From the NCBI GenBank assembly GCA_965204875.1, contig OZ242020.1, positions 186,001 through 250,000 on the forward strand: a stretch of 64,000 nt of DNA, read 5' to 3'. The position numbers and the translations under genes were made by a program. Source of the stretch: Aldehydirespirator sp965204875. Its GTDB lineage: Bacteria > Actinomycetota > Acidimicrobiia > Acidimicrobiales > Aldehydirespiratoraceae. The notes below the pieces were generated by a model. The model saw only the letters and a list, made by a program, of their open reading frames with translations. It made no database searches and was not told the DNA's origin. Within the stretch, counting starts at the first letter, position 1. Each line of letters starts with the position of its first letter. Below are positions 25,901-35,000 of the stretch, piece by piece.

Positions 25901-26560
25901 CGGGCTAGCAAGGCGCAAGAACCCCACCAGAGCCACCGCCATCTCAGCCCGCGTGATGCTCGCACCCGGCCTGAACATCCCACCCGACCCGGCCAAGATG
26001 CCATTGCGAGCCAACGCCACGATCGCGTTGCGGCGCTCCCCGTCCAAATCCGCAATGTCATCGAAATCGGCGGCGCCCGAGCCGCCCATCAAATCCACCC
26101 CCGCCACATTGGCGGCACGGTACAAGAACAACGCCATCTGCGAACGCGACACCTCAGACCCGGCATCGAACCGCTCAGCCGTCCGCCCCCTGGTGATCCC
26201 ATAATAGGCCAGACAATTGATCGCATCCTCAGCAACCAACCCCTCAACGTCCACAAAACCAGCATCCTCCATTGCGTCACCAAAACACGCAGAAAACACC
26301 GGCAACACATCAGCCTCCGCGCGGCTGTCCCCCACAGGCGCAGCCCCGACCGGACCCGTCACCACCACAGAACCAACCAAACCAACCACCAACAACACAC
26401 ACCACAGCAGACGAGGCATCCCCCCGCCACGGCGGCGACCGGCCACACGCATCAGCCAGCCCCCCCCCCCGCGGGCGGAACCAGCCTGCACAGCGCCTAC
26501 CGCCCGCGGCGCGGCCTGACCCACGCGAGCCTTGAGGGCACTACGAACGAACCCTGACAT
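22973..26560 (-). CDS. Surface protein 4: SLH-repeat, Ala/Pro/Thr repeats, FnIII and beta modules
   Basis: 1195 residues from ATG 26560, which follows GGGAGG by 10 nt. The leader is longer than in the paralogues (about 30 residues before the 11-G run), then GGGGWLMRV, a signal peptide ending VGAAP, three SLH-like repeats and the beta-domain. A linker with four exact copies of SAPAATTT follows, then module B, module A, a Thr linker, an FnIII domain nearly identical to the first FnIII of protein 3, another Thr linker and module A' ending VKYGVIRYSD. The C-terminus and terminator pair it with gene 2. First gene of the array in transcription order. Confidence 0.85.
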   Translation of the reverse strand: MSGFVRSALKARVGQAAPRAVGAVQAGSARGGGGWLMRVAGRRRGGGMPRLLWCVLLVVGLVGSVVVTGPVGAAPVGDSRAEADVLPVFSACFGDAMEDAGFVDVEGLVAEDAINCLAYYGITRGRTAERFDAGSEVSRSQMALFLYRAANVAGVDLMGGSGAADFDDIADLDGERRNAIVALARNGILAGSGGMFRPGASITRAEMAVALVGFLRLASPGLFDGSGMLRLGDGSLDHFADARGVVPEGVDTAISYAFELGITTGSAQGADRFSPDGAVLRKNMASFITRMLAHTKVRPAGVTAQADGGTVVVSVRDAAFAPVAGALVDGFFVDSQRRYRAFDLRGGCNAIVRSVNRTSTVCAIDARDPVTGADGDVGLDELSASAVGRGVTVWVWTGSRGDGYSEDVDAFELWIAGEAGAVTVPAATAVVPAAGGGGSAPATTTTTSAPAATTTSAPAATTTSAPAATTTSAPAATTTAAPSATTTTSAPAVTTSTSSTTSTSTTMPLGQVAAESLSIAPDDKKVAATKTTFSNGVENYRMSFGDWSQFTVQLLYTDESDNDRVKRAAFGVDGKGPVLVDVRQFNLGGHVTRFSQTSTITPAVVALDGGSVGCAPRCSTSGGNVAQHTLKTDGTGMASFAVSAPADPNPGTAGDRVTLILQFVEEVNGPASPAATNLPNKRFHVINVLVSEGDRTTSGSAVTTTVPSGSAATGITVTSKGAKTDKTFAAGETSTTFVAADYGDEVSIKIQLRAGNADTTVGADGTNRAAFQLHRIYFPAGGHATSVGREGATAFASAPNSVKASAGWDQYRRTRYTGADGSLTFSAWMDDPDSGTSGNTSSVLFLIRSQTNAPGATNDLAATPVTGGIVRLSEPASGGTTTTTTAPATTTTAPATTTSTTTTTSTTTTTSTTVPAGSPGKPAGLTVTRRTPPGNTNFVELSWTNLGDATVTRWQVRWHKPGEASPATWRNIANSGASTTSHALGPAGGLTNGEWRWQVRARNSSGWGTPSNWATLTIGSTATTTTTTTTTPATTTTLPPANSFTVMSDGADTDKALAASTDFVEATFGDKVSIVVQLKDADNNNTTVGTDGINPANFNILNVTRTGHVTSVTRTGSTTWISGSSGYTVTSSNKDYSTGKNGKFRVKLELADFNSGQSGNTGSRIFVLRARANAPGASGSDTTTAVKYGVIRYSD
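25134..25229 (-). repeat. Four perfect 24-bp tandem repeats in surface gene 4
   Basis: Units at 25134, 25158, 25182 and 25206 each encode eight residues (SAPAATTT), so copy-number change stays in frame and only alters linker length. Confidence 0.85.
26460..26470 (-). repeat. Homopolymer run of 11 G (coding strand) in surface gene 4
   Basis: Begins 90 nt after the start codon. In frame at 11. Confidence 0.85.
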
Positions 26561-26582
26561 CAACCCGAAACCTCCCACTCAC

Positions 26583-26628
26583 CGGCAGAACCCGCCGAAC
26601 GAACGAACCTGATCAAGCACGGACCATA
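26583..26628 (-). promoter_or_regulatory. Promoter -10 and leader hairpin of surface gene 4
   Basis: TATGGT (26623-26628) lies 63 nt upstream of the start. A weaker version of the leader hairpin is at 26583-26597. Confidence 0.55.
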
Positions 26629-26829
26629 CCACCCCCGGCTGGCCACAAGCCGGCCGGACGCTTCCCGAGCCATACCTGCCAATCAATATACACCCCCCCC
26701 CCGCAACGCAACCACCCGCCGAGCATCCCCGCGGCGGGCGCGGCCGCCTCGCCGGACCACAGCGCCGAGGCAGGGGGCCCCCGGCTTGGCCCGCCACGCT
26801 TCCCGCGGCCTACATCGCGCCTTGAGGAT
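26629..26829. other. Spacer between surface gene 4 and pepN
   Basis: Contains a 10-C run (26693-26702) next to an AT-rich patch (AATCAATATA). No gene seen. Confidence 0.5.
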
Positions 26830-26919
26830 CGATCTCGCCGCCCGCGGGCGCGCGAGCAGTTACAGCGAAGACGTGGATGAGTTCGAGTTGCGATCTCGCC
26901 GCCCGCGGGCGCGCGAGCA
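26830..26919 (+). repeat. Two perfect 29-bp direct repeats with internal dyad upstream of pepN
   Basis: 26830-26858 and 26891-26919 are identical; each contains the 12-bp palindrome CGCCCGCGGGCG flanked by CTCGC/GCGAG. The second ends 21 nt before the pepN start. They could be operators or paired RNA hairpins. Confidence 0.7.
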
Positions 26920-26940
26920 TTACGGCTACCGTCGGGGTTT

Positions 26941-29499
26941 GTGAACCCTCGACTGCCCGAACATGTCGTGGCGCGGCACTACGAGATCGAGTTGGCGCCC
27001 GACCTCGACGCGGCCACCTTCGCGGGAAGCGTGGCCATCGACATCGACGTCGTCGAGGCGACGAACGCCATCGTCTGCAACGCCGTCGAGCTGGAGATCA
27101 CCGAGGCGCGGCTGGAGACGCCAGGCGCCGGCCTGCAGTTGGATGCCGCCGTGGATCACGAGGCCCAGCGGCTCACCCTCACCTCAGGCGACCGCGCCGG
27201 CGCGTTCGAGCCCGGGCCGGCGCGGCTGCACATGCGGTTCAACGGCATCCTCAACGACCGGCTGCGGGGCTTCTACCGCTCGACCTACCGTGACGAGGCG
27301 GGGCGAACGCAGGTCATCGCGACGACCCAGTTCCAGTCCACCGACGCCCGCCGAGCCTTTCCCTGCTGGGACGAGCCCGCCCTCAAAGCCACGTTCGCCA
27401 CGGCGCTCGTGGTGGACGAGGGCCTCACAGCGGTGTCCAACACGGCCGAGATCTCCAGGGCGCCGGTGCCGGGCGGCCGGGTGCGGGTGCGCTTCGCCAC
27501 GACGATGCCCATGTCCACCTACCTGGTGGCGTTCGTGGTGGGGAACCTCGAGGCCACCGAGCCGGTCGACTGCGGCGGTGTGCCGGTGCGCGTGGTGCAC
27601 CGGCCGGGGCGGGGCGCCCAGACGGCCTTCGCCCTCGACGTGGCCGCACACGCCCTGAGCTGGTTCACGGACTACTACGGCCTGCCGTACCCGTCGGACA
27701 AACTCGACCTGGTGGCGGTGCCGGACTTCGCGTTCGGCGCCATGGAGAACCTCGGCTGCGTCATCTTTCGCGAGGTGCTTCTGCTGGTGGAGCCGTCCGC
27801 GGCGAGCCGGGCCGACCTGCAGCGGGCGGCCGAGGTGATCAACCACGAGCTGGCCCACATGTGGTTCGGGGACCTGGTGACGATGGCCTGGTGGGAGGGG
27901 ATCTGGCTCAACGAGGCAATCGCGACCTTCATGGCCGCGGCGTGCTCGGACGCCTACCGGCCCGACTGGCGGGTGTGGTCGATGTTCTGCCGGGACCGGG
28001 CCTCGGCGCACTACACCGACGCCCTGGCCGGCACCAGGCCGGTGGAGTACCCGGTGGCCGGCCCCGCCGAAGCCGAGGACATGTTCGACGTGATCACCTA
28101 CGAGAAGGGCGCGGCCCTGCTGCGCATGCTCGAGCAGTACCTGGAACCGGACCCGTTCCGGGACGGGGTGCGCCTCTACCTGAGCCGCCACGCCCACTCC
28201 AACACCGTCACCAGCGACCTGTGGGACGCGCTGGGCGAGGCCTCCGGGCAGCCCGTGAACGAGATCATGGGAAGCTGGATCCACCAGGGCGGGCACCCGG
28301 CGGTGAGCGCTCGAGCCGGCCCGCACGGGCTGGAGGTCTCCCAGCAGCACTTCACGCTCGATCCGTCCCGGCGCGACGACCGGCTCTGGACGCTGCCGAT
28401 GCGCCTGCGGGTGCGGTCGGCGAGCGGCGTCGAGCGCGACCTCAAGTTCCTGCTCGACGGCCCCGAGGGCACCATTGACACAGCCGGTGACGAGGTGGTC
28501 ACCCTCAACAGCGGCGCCGCCGGCTTCTACCGGTGCGTTCCGCCGGAGGGGGCGCTCGAGCCGGCCCGAGCCGGCGGGCGCGGGCCGGGGGGCCGCGGGC
28601 TGGACGGCCGCAGCGAGCAGGAACGCCACGGCGTCATCGACGACGCCTGGGCCTTCACCCTCGCCGGCCGGGTCGAGGCCGCGGCGTTCCTCGACCTCGT
28701 GCTGGGCTGGCTGCCATCTGAGGGTGACCTCATCGTGTGGCAGGCCGTCGAGTCGCCGCTGGCGCACCTGCGCAGATTGCTCGACGGCGAGGCGGCCACA
28801 AGATTCGGCGAGCTCCTGGCCGCGGCCAGCCACCCGGCGGCGCGAGCGGTGGGCCCCGAGCCGCCCGCAGACGGCGGCGAGGACGACCTCACCAGCGAGC
28901 TGAGGGCACTGCTGCTGAGGCTGCGGGGCGCCACCGCCGCTGACCCGGCCACGATCGCGGCCTGCCGGGCGCGGCTCGACCACCCCGATGCGACCCTGGC
29001 CGCCGCCGCGCTCACCGTCAGCTGCGTGCACGGCGGCGCCGGCGACTTCGCACGCGTCAGGCAGCGTTATGAGGCGGCGACAGACCCCCAGACCGAGCAG
29101 CGCCACCTGGCCGCGCTGGCGGACTTCGGCGATGCGGGACTGGTGCTCTCGGCGCTAGCGGGCACCCTCGACGGCACGGTGCGCGCCCAGGACGGCCCCT
29201 ACCTGCTGCGCCGGGCGCTGGGCAACCACCGTTGCGGGGCCGCGGCCTGGGACTTCCTGACCGGCAACTGGAGCGAGCTGGCCGCGGCCTTCCCCACCAA
29301 CTCGCTGGCGCGGATGCTCGGTGGGATCGTCTCGCTGGACACGCCGCAGCAGGCGGCTGAGGTGCACCGCTTCGTGTCGGCCCATCCGGTGCCCCAGGGC
29401 GCCAAGCAGGTCGCCCAGCACCTGGAGAGGCTCGACGTGAACGCGGCGTTCCGGGCCCGCGAGGCCGAGAGGCTGCCCGGCGCCGTTCTCGGTCTCTGA
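26941..29499 (+). CDS. pepN: Aminopeptidase N (M1 family metallopeptidase)
   Basis: Cytoplasmic zinc aminopeptidase of 852 residues that removes N-terminal residues from peptides. The GAMEN exopeptidase motif is at 266-270. Zinc ligands are H302 and H306 of HELAH and E325, 19 residues on, in LNEAIATF. The N-terminal beta-saddle and the C-terminal ERAP1-like helical domain (from about 520) are both present; length matches actinobacterial PepN. Start is GTG at 26941. A Gly/Arg-rich insertion near 540-560 is unusual but does not break the frame. Confidence 0.95.
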   Translation: MNPRLPEHVVARHYEIELAPDLDAATFAGSVAIDIDVVEATNAIVCNAVELEITEARLETPGAGLQLDAAVDHEAQRLTLTSGDRAGAFEPGPARLHMRFNGILNDRLRGFYRSTYRDEAGRTQVIATTQFQSTDARRAFPCWDEPALKATFATALVVDEGLTAVSNTAEISRAPVPGGRVRVRFATTMPMSTYLVAFVVGNLEATEPVDCGGVPVRVVHRPGRGAQTAFALDVAAHALSWFTDYYGLPYPSDKLDLVAVPDFAFGAMENLGCVIFREVLLLVEPSAASRADLQRAAEVINHELAHMWFGDLVTMAWWEGIWLNEAIATFMAAACSDAYRPDWRVWSMFCRDRASAHYTDALAGTRPVEYPVAGPAEAEDMFDVITYEKGAALLRMLEQYLEPDPFRDGVRLYLSRHAHSNTVTSDLWDALGEASGQPVNEIMGSWIHQGGHPAVSARAGPHGLEVSQQHFTLDPSRRDDRLWTLPMRLRVRSASGVERDLKFLLDGPEGTIDTAGDEVVTLNSGAAGFYRCVPPEGALEPARAGGRGPGGRGLDGRSEQERHGVIDDAWAFTLAGRVEAAAFLDLVLGWLPSEGDLIVWQAVESPLAHLRRLLDGEAATRFGELLAAASHPAARAVGPEPPADGGEDDLTSELRALLLRLRGATAADPATIAACRARLDHPDATLAAAALTVSCVHGGAGDFARVRQRYEAATDPQTEQRHLAALADFGDAGLVLSALAGTLDGTVRAQDGPYLLRRALGNHRCGAAAWDFLTGNWSELAAAFPTNSLARMLGGIVSLDTPQQAAEVHRFVSAHPVPQGAKQVAQHLERLDVNAAFRAREAERLPGAVLGL

Positions 29500-29523
29500 C
29501 CCTGAGGCGGGCCTCCTGTTTCT

Positions 29524-30471
29524 CTAGACCAGGCCCAGGCGGCCCTTGGCGTCGGCGACGTCCACCGCCAGCTGCTGCGACAGCTGCTCGATCCCCTCGA
29601 ACTTGCGCTCGCTGCGAAGGAAGTCCACGAACTCCACCCTCACCTCGCGCCCGTACAGGTCGCCGTCGAAGTCCAGGACGTGCACCTCCAGCAGCGACTG
29701 CTCGGCGTGCTCGTAGAAGGTGGGACGGCGACCGATGTTGAGCGCGCAGCCGCGCCTGGCGCCGTCAGGCAGCGTGCACCGGCCCGCGTAGACCGCGTCG
29801 GCGGGCCAGGCCATCCTCTTGGGCACCGGCACGTTGGCCGTCGGGAAGCCGATGGTGCAGCCTCGCTTGTCGCCCTCGACCACGATGCCCCGCACCTCGT
29901 AGCAGCGGCCCAGCATGGCCGCGGCGCGCGCCACGTCCCCGCCCGCCAGGGCCCTGCGGATGGCGGTCGATGACACGGGCTCGCGGGCGTCGCTGCGGTG
30001 CCTTATCAGCTCCAGCGGGACCACGTCGAACCCCCACTCGCGCCCGAGGCGCTGCAGCTCGGCCACGTTGCCGGCACGGCCCTTGCCGAAGTGGAAGTCC
30101 TCGCCGACCACGACCGCACGGGCATGTAGGGCGTCGAGGAAGACCTGCTCCACGAACTCCTCGGGCCGGGTGCCGGCACGGGTCTCGTCGAAGTTGATGA
30201 CGTAGACGTAGTCGAGTCCCTGCGCCTCGAGCAGCTCGAGCTTCTGCTCCAGCGTCGTGAGCAGCTTCGGGGCGTTCTGGGGACGCACCACGTAGGCCGG
30301 GTGGGTGTCGAAGGTGACCACGGCCGAGGCCACGCCCAGCCGCCCGGCCGACTCCCTGACATTGCGCAGCACCTCGCAGTGCCCGAGGTGAACGCCGTCG
30401 AACACCCCGACCGCCACCGCCACCGAAACGGTTGAGGGCAGCCGGTCACGCAAGTCGTGCAGAAGTTCCAT
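29524..30471 (-). CDS. ribF: Bifunctional riboflavin kinase / FAD synthetase
   Basis: Makes FMN and FAD from riboflavin. The N-terminal nucleotidyltransferase domain shows GVFDGVHLGH and the ISSTAIR-like signature VSSTAIRRAL; the C-terminal kinase domain shows GFPTANV and a DLYG segment. ATG 30471 (MELLHD) is preferred over the longer frame opening at 30495. It follows truB, as in many bacteria, and ends the infB-rbfA-truB-ribF run. Confidence 0.95.
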   Translation of the reverse strand: MELLHDLRDRLPSTVSVAVAVGVFDGVHLGHCEVLRNVRESAGRLGVASAVVTFDTHPAYVVRPQNAPKLLTTLEQKLELLEAQGLDYVYVINFDETRAGTRPEEFVEQVFLDALHARAVVVGEDFHFGKGRAGNVAELQRLGREWGFDVVPLELIRHRSDAREPVSSTAIRRALAGGDVARAAAMLGRCYEVRGIVVEGDKRGCTIGFPTANVPVPKRMAWPADAVYAGRCTLPDGARRGCALNIGRRPTFYEHAEQSLLEVHVLDFDGDLYGREVRVEFVDFLRSERKFEGIEQLSQQLAVDVADAKGRLGLV

Positions 30472-30537
30472 CGGGCCTCCAGCGCGGGCAGCCACGGTGA
30501 CCGCCCGGCACCCCGCGAGGCTAGCGACGCACCCCGC

Positions 30538-31512
30538 TCACCCCACGACCACCACAGCCGGTTTGGCACGCTCGCCGAAGGCCTCGTAGACGGCCAGCAG
30601 CGCGCCGTCCGCGCCGTGCACCGCCCAGGGCCCGCCCGCGGTGGGATCAGCCGCAGCCGTGCCGGCCCTGCCGTCATCAACCGCGGTCGGGTCAGCCGCA
30701 GCCGTGCCGGGGACTCCGAGCGCTTGGAGCTCCAGCACCCGCCCGTGGCGCACCTGGGCCGCCACGCCGTCGCCGACGCGCACACCCGCCAGATGCCGGA
30801 CCGCCGCGGACATCGGCAGCAGCGCGGGCGGCTCCAGCGACTCCAGCGCGACCGCGTCGCCCAGCCCGAAGCCGCCGACCGCCGTGCGCCTCAGCGCGCC
30901 CACGTGCGCGCCGCCTCCCAGCGCCAGTCCCAGATCGGCCGCGAGCACCCTCACATAGGTGCCCGCGGAGCACTCGATGACCGCCCGCCACACGCCGGCC
31001 TGCCCGGGCACCGGCTCCACCTCGAAACGGCTCACGGTCACCGGGCGCGGCGGCCGCTCCACCTCGATGCCGGCCCGCGCCAGCTCGTGGAGCCTCCGGC
31101 CCCCCACCTTCAGCGCCGACACCATGGGCGGGACCTGGCCGATGTCGCCGGTGAGGGCCGCGGCCGCCGCACGCACCTGGGATCCGGTCACCGCGGACAT
31201 GTCGTGGCGGGCCGTTACCGACCCCGAGGCGTCCAGGGTGTCGGTCTCGACGCCGAGCACCATCTCGGCCTCATAGACCTTCGGGAGCACGGTCAGGAAC
31301 CTCAGCAGCCGGGTGGCCCGCCCGACGCCGAGCACCAGCACGCCGGTGGCATCGGGATCGAGCGTCCCGCTGTGCCCCACCCTGCGGGTGCCCAGAGCCT
31401 TGCGCGCCCGTGCCACCACGTCGTGGCTCGTCCAGCCTGCAGGCTTGTCGATGACCGCCACCCCGTCGAGCGCCCCGCCCGCCCGCGAGCCGCCGCGGGC
31501 CGGGCCCGTCAC
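30538..31512 (-). CDS. truB: tRNA pseudouridine-55 synthase
   Basis: Isomerises U55 in the tRNA T-loop. Catalytic Asp52 sits in GHSGTLDPDATG, followed by the TruB pattern RLLRFLTVLPKVYEAEMVLG. Also seen are VPPMVSALKVGGRRLHELAR and the C-terminal RNA-contact region. GTG start at 31512 overlaps the rbfA stop by 4 nt. The C-terminal part contains an Ala/Thr/Asp insertion (GTAAADPTAVDDGRAGTAAADPTAG), a short internal duplication not typical of the family. Confidence 0.95.
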   Translation of the reverse strand: MTGPARGGSRAGGALDGVAVIDKPAGWTSHDVVARARKALGTRRVGHSGTLDPDATGVLVLGVGRATRLLRFLTVLPKVYEAEMVLGVETDTLDASGSVTARHDMSAVTGSQVRAAAAALTGDIGQVPPMVSALKVGGRRLHELARAGIEVERPPRPVTVSRFEVEPVPGQAGVWRAVIECSAGTYVRVLAADLGLALGGGAHVGALRRTAVGGFGLGDAVALESLEPPALLPMSAAVRHLAGVRVGDGVAAQVRHGRVLELQALGVPGTAAADPTAVDDGRAGTAAADPTAGGPWAVHGADGALLAVYEAFGERAKPAVVVVG

Positions 31513-32012
31513 CGGTGATTCTCCCCGGAAGGGTCAGCAGGCCGGTCAGAGGAACCGCCGGCGGAACGCTCGGCAGAGAGGCCCGAGGAACGCTCATGGG
31601 AACGCTCGGCAGAGAGGCCCGAGGAGCCGCTCCCGGGATCTGCCGTGCCGTCCAGCAGCCTCTCGATCCGCTCCGCCGAGCGGAGCACGGTGTCGGGGCG
31701 GAACACCAGCTTCGGCGTCTTGCGCAGCCGCGCCTGCTCGCCGACCGCGGCGCGCAGGCGCGGCCCGTGCTCGGCGAAGGCCTCGAGGATGCCGGCATCG
31801 ACGTCGGGGCGGTCGGCCAGAGACGTGAACCAGACCACGGCGCGGTGCAGATCGCGGTCGACCTCGACGCCGGTCACCGACACCAGGACGAGCCGGTCGT
31901 CGTCGAGTTCCTCCATGGCCTCGGCGACTATGCGCCTCACCAGCTCGCCGACCCGCGCCGTGCGATAACCCGCGCCATGATCGGCGGGCGCGTGCCGCCT
32001 CGGACGCCCCAT
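31509..32012 (-). CDS. rbfA: Ribosome-binding factor A
   Basis: 16S rRNA maturation factor with a KH-like fold; start ATG 32012 (MGRPRRHAP) gives 167 residues. Family features: RVGELVRRIVAEAMEEL, a strand LVSVTGVEVDRDLHRAVVWF and TPKLVFRPD near the end of the fold. A 35-residue C-terminal tail contains the repeat GLSAERS twice, encoded by a short DNA duplication. Lies between infB and truB. Confidence 0.93.
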   Translation of the reverse strand: MGRPRRHAPADHGAGYRTARVGELVRRIVAEAMEELDDDRLVLVSVTGVEVDRDLHRAVVWFTSLADRPDVDAGILEAFAEHGPRLRAAVGEQARLRKTPKLVFRPDTVLRSAERIERLLDGTADPGSGSSGLSAERSHERSSGLSAERSAGGSSDRPADPSGENHR

Positions 32013-32047
32013 CTGTCCACGCAGTCCTCGGAGGCCCGGCGGCGACG

Positions 32048-35000
32048 CTAGGCGTCCAGCGTGCGGGCGATCTCGCGCTCGGCGTAGGTCTCGATAATGT
32101 CGCCGGACTTCAGATCCTGGAAGGCGCTCAGGCCGATCCCGCACTCGAAGCCGCCGGCGACCTCCCGCACATCCTCGGAGAACCGCTTCAACGACGAGAG
32201 CTCGCCCTTCCAGATGATCGTGCCCTCACGCAGGAAGCGCACCTTGGACCCCCGCGTGATGGTCCCGCCCAGCACGTAGCAGCCCGCCACCGCGCCGACG
32301 CGCGGGATGCGGAACACCGCGCGAACCTCGGCCTCGCCGGTGACGACCTCCTCGAACTCGGGAGCGAGCATCCCGACCATCGCCGAGGACACGTCCTCGA
32401 GCAGCTTGTAGATGATCTCGTAGGTGCGGATCTCGACCCTCTCGGCGTCGGCGGACTCGCGGGCCTTGCGGTCGAGGCGCACGTTGAAGCCGATGATGGT
32501 GGCGTTGGACGCAGCCGCCAGCTGTATGTCGTTCTCGGTGATCCCGCCGACGCCCCGGTGCACGACGGCGATGCGCACCTCGCTGGTCTCGAGCTTGCGC
32601 AGGCTCGCGATGACGGCCTCGAGCGAGCCGTTGACGTCGGCCTTCACGATCACGTTCAGCGTCGCCGTCTCGCCGCGCTGGATCTGGGTGAACAGATCCT
32701 CCAGCTTGGCGCCGCCGGCCAGCGCGTGGGCGTCGCGGCCCAGGCTCGACAGTCGCTGCCAGTGCTCGCGCGTGTCGGCGACGCGCCCCGCGATCTTCTC
32801 GTTCGGCGCGACGGTGAAGGCATCGCCGGCCACCGCCACCTCCGAGAGTCCCAGAACCTGAACGGGAGTGGACGGGCCGACCTCGACCACGTTCTGGCCG
32901 CGGTCATCGAGCAGTGCCCTGACCCTGCCCCAGGCCGCGCCGGCCACCAGCGGATCGCCCACTCGCAGCGTCCCGTGCTGCACCAGCACGGTCGCCACCG
33001 GGCCCCGCCCGATATCGAGGTTGGACTCGAGCACCACGCCGCCGGCCCGGCCCTCCGGAGACGCCCTCAGATCCTCCAGCTCCGCCACCAGCAGCACCTG
33101 GTCCAGCAGCTCCTCGATGCCCTGGCTCTGCAGCGCCGACACCTCGCAATAGATCGTGTCGCCACCCCAGGCCTCGGGAACCAGGCCCTGCTCGGCGACC
33201 CCGGCGACGGTGCGCTGCGTGTCGGCGTTGGGGCGGTCGATCTTGTTGACGGCCACGACGATGGGCACCCCGGCCGCCTGGGCGTGGTTGATGGCCTCGA
33301 CGGTCTGGGGCATCACCCCGTCGTCGGCGGCCACCACCAGGATCACGATGTCGGTGGCCCCGGCGCCACGGGCGCGCATCGCCGTGAACGCCTCGTGGCC
33401 CGGCGTGTCGATGAAGGTGATGGAGCGACCGTTGCGCTCCACCCGGTAGGCGCCGATGTGCTGCGTGATCCCGCCTGCCTCGCCGTCGACGACGCTGGTG
33501 TCGCGTATGCGGTCGAGCAGCAGCGTCTTGCCGTGGTCCACGTGTCCCATCACCGTTATCACCGGCGGGCGGGACGGCCCCTCGCCGTGATCTGCGGTGC
33601 CGTCCACCTCGAGGAGCTTCAGCAGCTCGGCCTCCTGCTCCTCGCCCGGATCGACCAGCCGGATCTCGGCGCCGATCTCGGCCGCGAACAGCTCCATCAT
33701 CTCGTCGCTGAGCGACTGCGTGGCGGTCACCATCTCGCCGTGCTGCATCAGGAAGCGCACCACGTCGGCGGCGGTGCGGTTGAGCAGCGGGGCGAAGTCC
33801 TGCGCCGCCGAGGAGCGCTCCACCACAACGACGCCCTCGGGCACGGCGACATGGCGGGGCGTGTAGGTGGGAACGTCGATCGGCTGCAGTTCCTCGCGCA
33901 CGCGCCGGCGACGGCTCTTGCGGCGCGGCGGGCGGCGCTGGGCGCCTCCCGGAGCGCCACGTCCGGCGGGGCGCGCGCCCGCGCCCGGCACGGCCGGCCG
34001 GGGGCCGCCCAGGGGCCGCAGACCGCCCGGGCCTCCGCTGCGGCGGGGGCCCGGCCCCCGATCGGCGCCGGCGCCCATGCCTGGGCGCGCTCCGGGGGGA
34101 CGGGTGCCGGCGGGACGCGCGCCAGGACCGGACGGCCGCCGGTCCGCGGCCGTGCGGTCGGGGCGGCGTGACACCCCAGGCGCGGGCGCCGGGCGCATGC
34201 GGCGGGGCGGGGGCGGCGGCGGGATCGGCTTTCCCGAGCGCGACACGGGCGGGCTGAGAGGCTTGAGCGGCCGGGCGGGAGCAGCGCCGGCAGGAGCGGC
34301 GCCGGCGGAAGGAGCGCCGGCGGGCGCCCGCCTGGGAGGCGCCGGCGGCGGCGACCTGTCCTCGGGGGCGGGTTGCGGAACGTCCCGTGCGCCGCGCTTG
34401 GGCGGTGCCACGCTGCCGCTGGACGCGATGGTGGCCCTCGGCGTCTTGCTGCGTGGATCGGCGGCCCGGCGCGCCGCCTCAGCCGATCTGCCAGAGGTGG
34501 CGGGCGTTGCGGACCCGCCGGCGATGCCGGACGCAGAGGCCCTCCCCGGCGCAGCGGGAACTCCGGGCGCGGCGGGCCTGCCCGAACCGCCGGGCCTCAC
34601 CGCTGTGCCCGCGCCGGCGGAGGTCGCCGCAGCTGCCCCGGCAGGCGGCGGAGTCGTGCCCGCGGGCGGGACCGTCTTCTCGACTGTGGCCGCCGCGCCC
34701 GCCGACGTGACCGCCTTGTCAGCAGTGGCCGCCGGAGCAGCCGGCGCGGTCGTGACCTTGGACGAGACCGCGGCAACCGCGGGCTGCGGGTCGCGGGCAA
34801 CCTCGGCGGCGGACGCCGGGCCCGAGACCGCCGAGGCCGAGGTCACCAGAGTCTCGTGCCCCGCCACAGGCCCAGACACCGCCGCAGGCTCAGACACCGC
34901 CGCAGGCTCAGACACTGCCGCAGGCGTGAGCGATGGCGAAGCTCGCGGCACCGGTGCCGGATCGGGCACCGGCGGCTCGGCCTCCACCGCGGCCGGCGGT

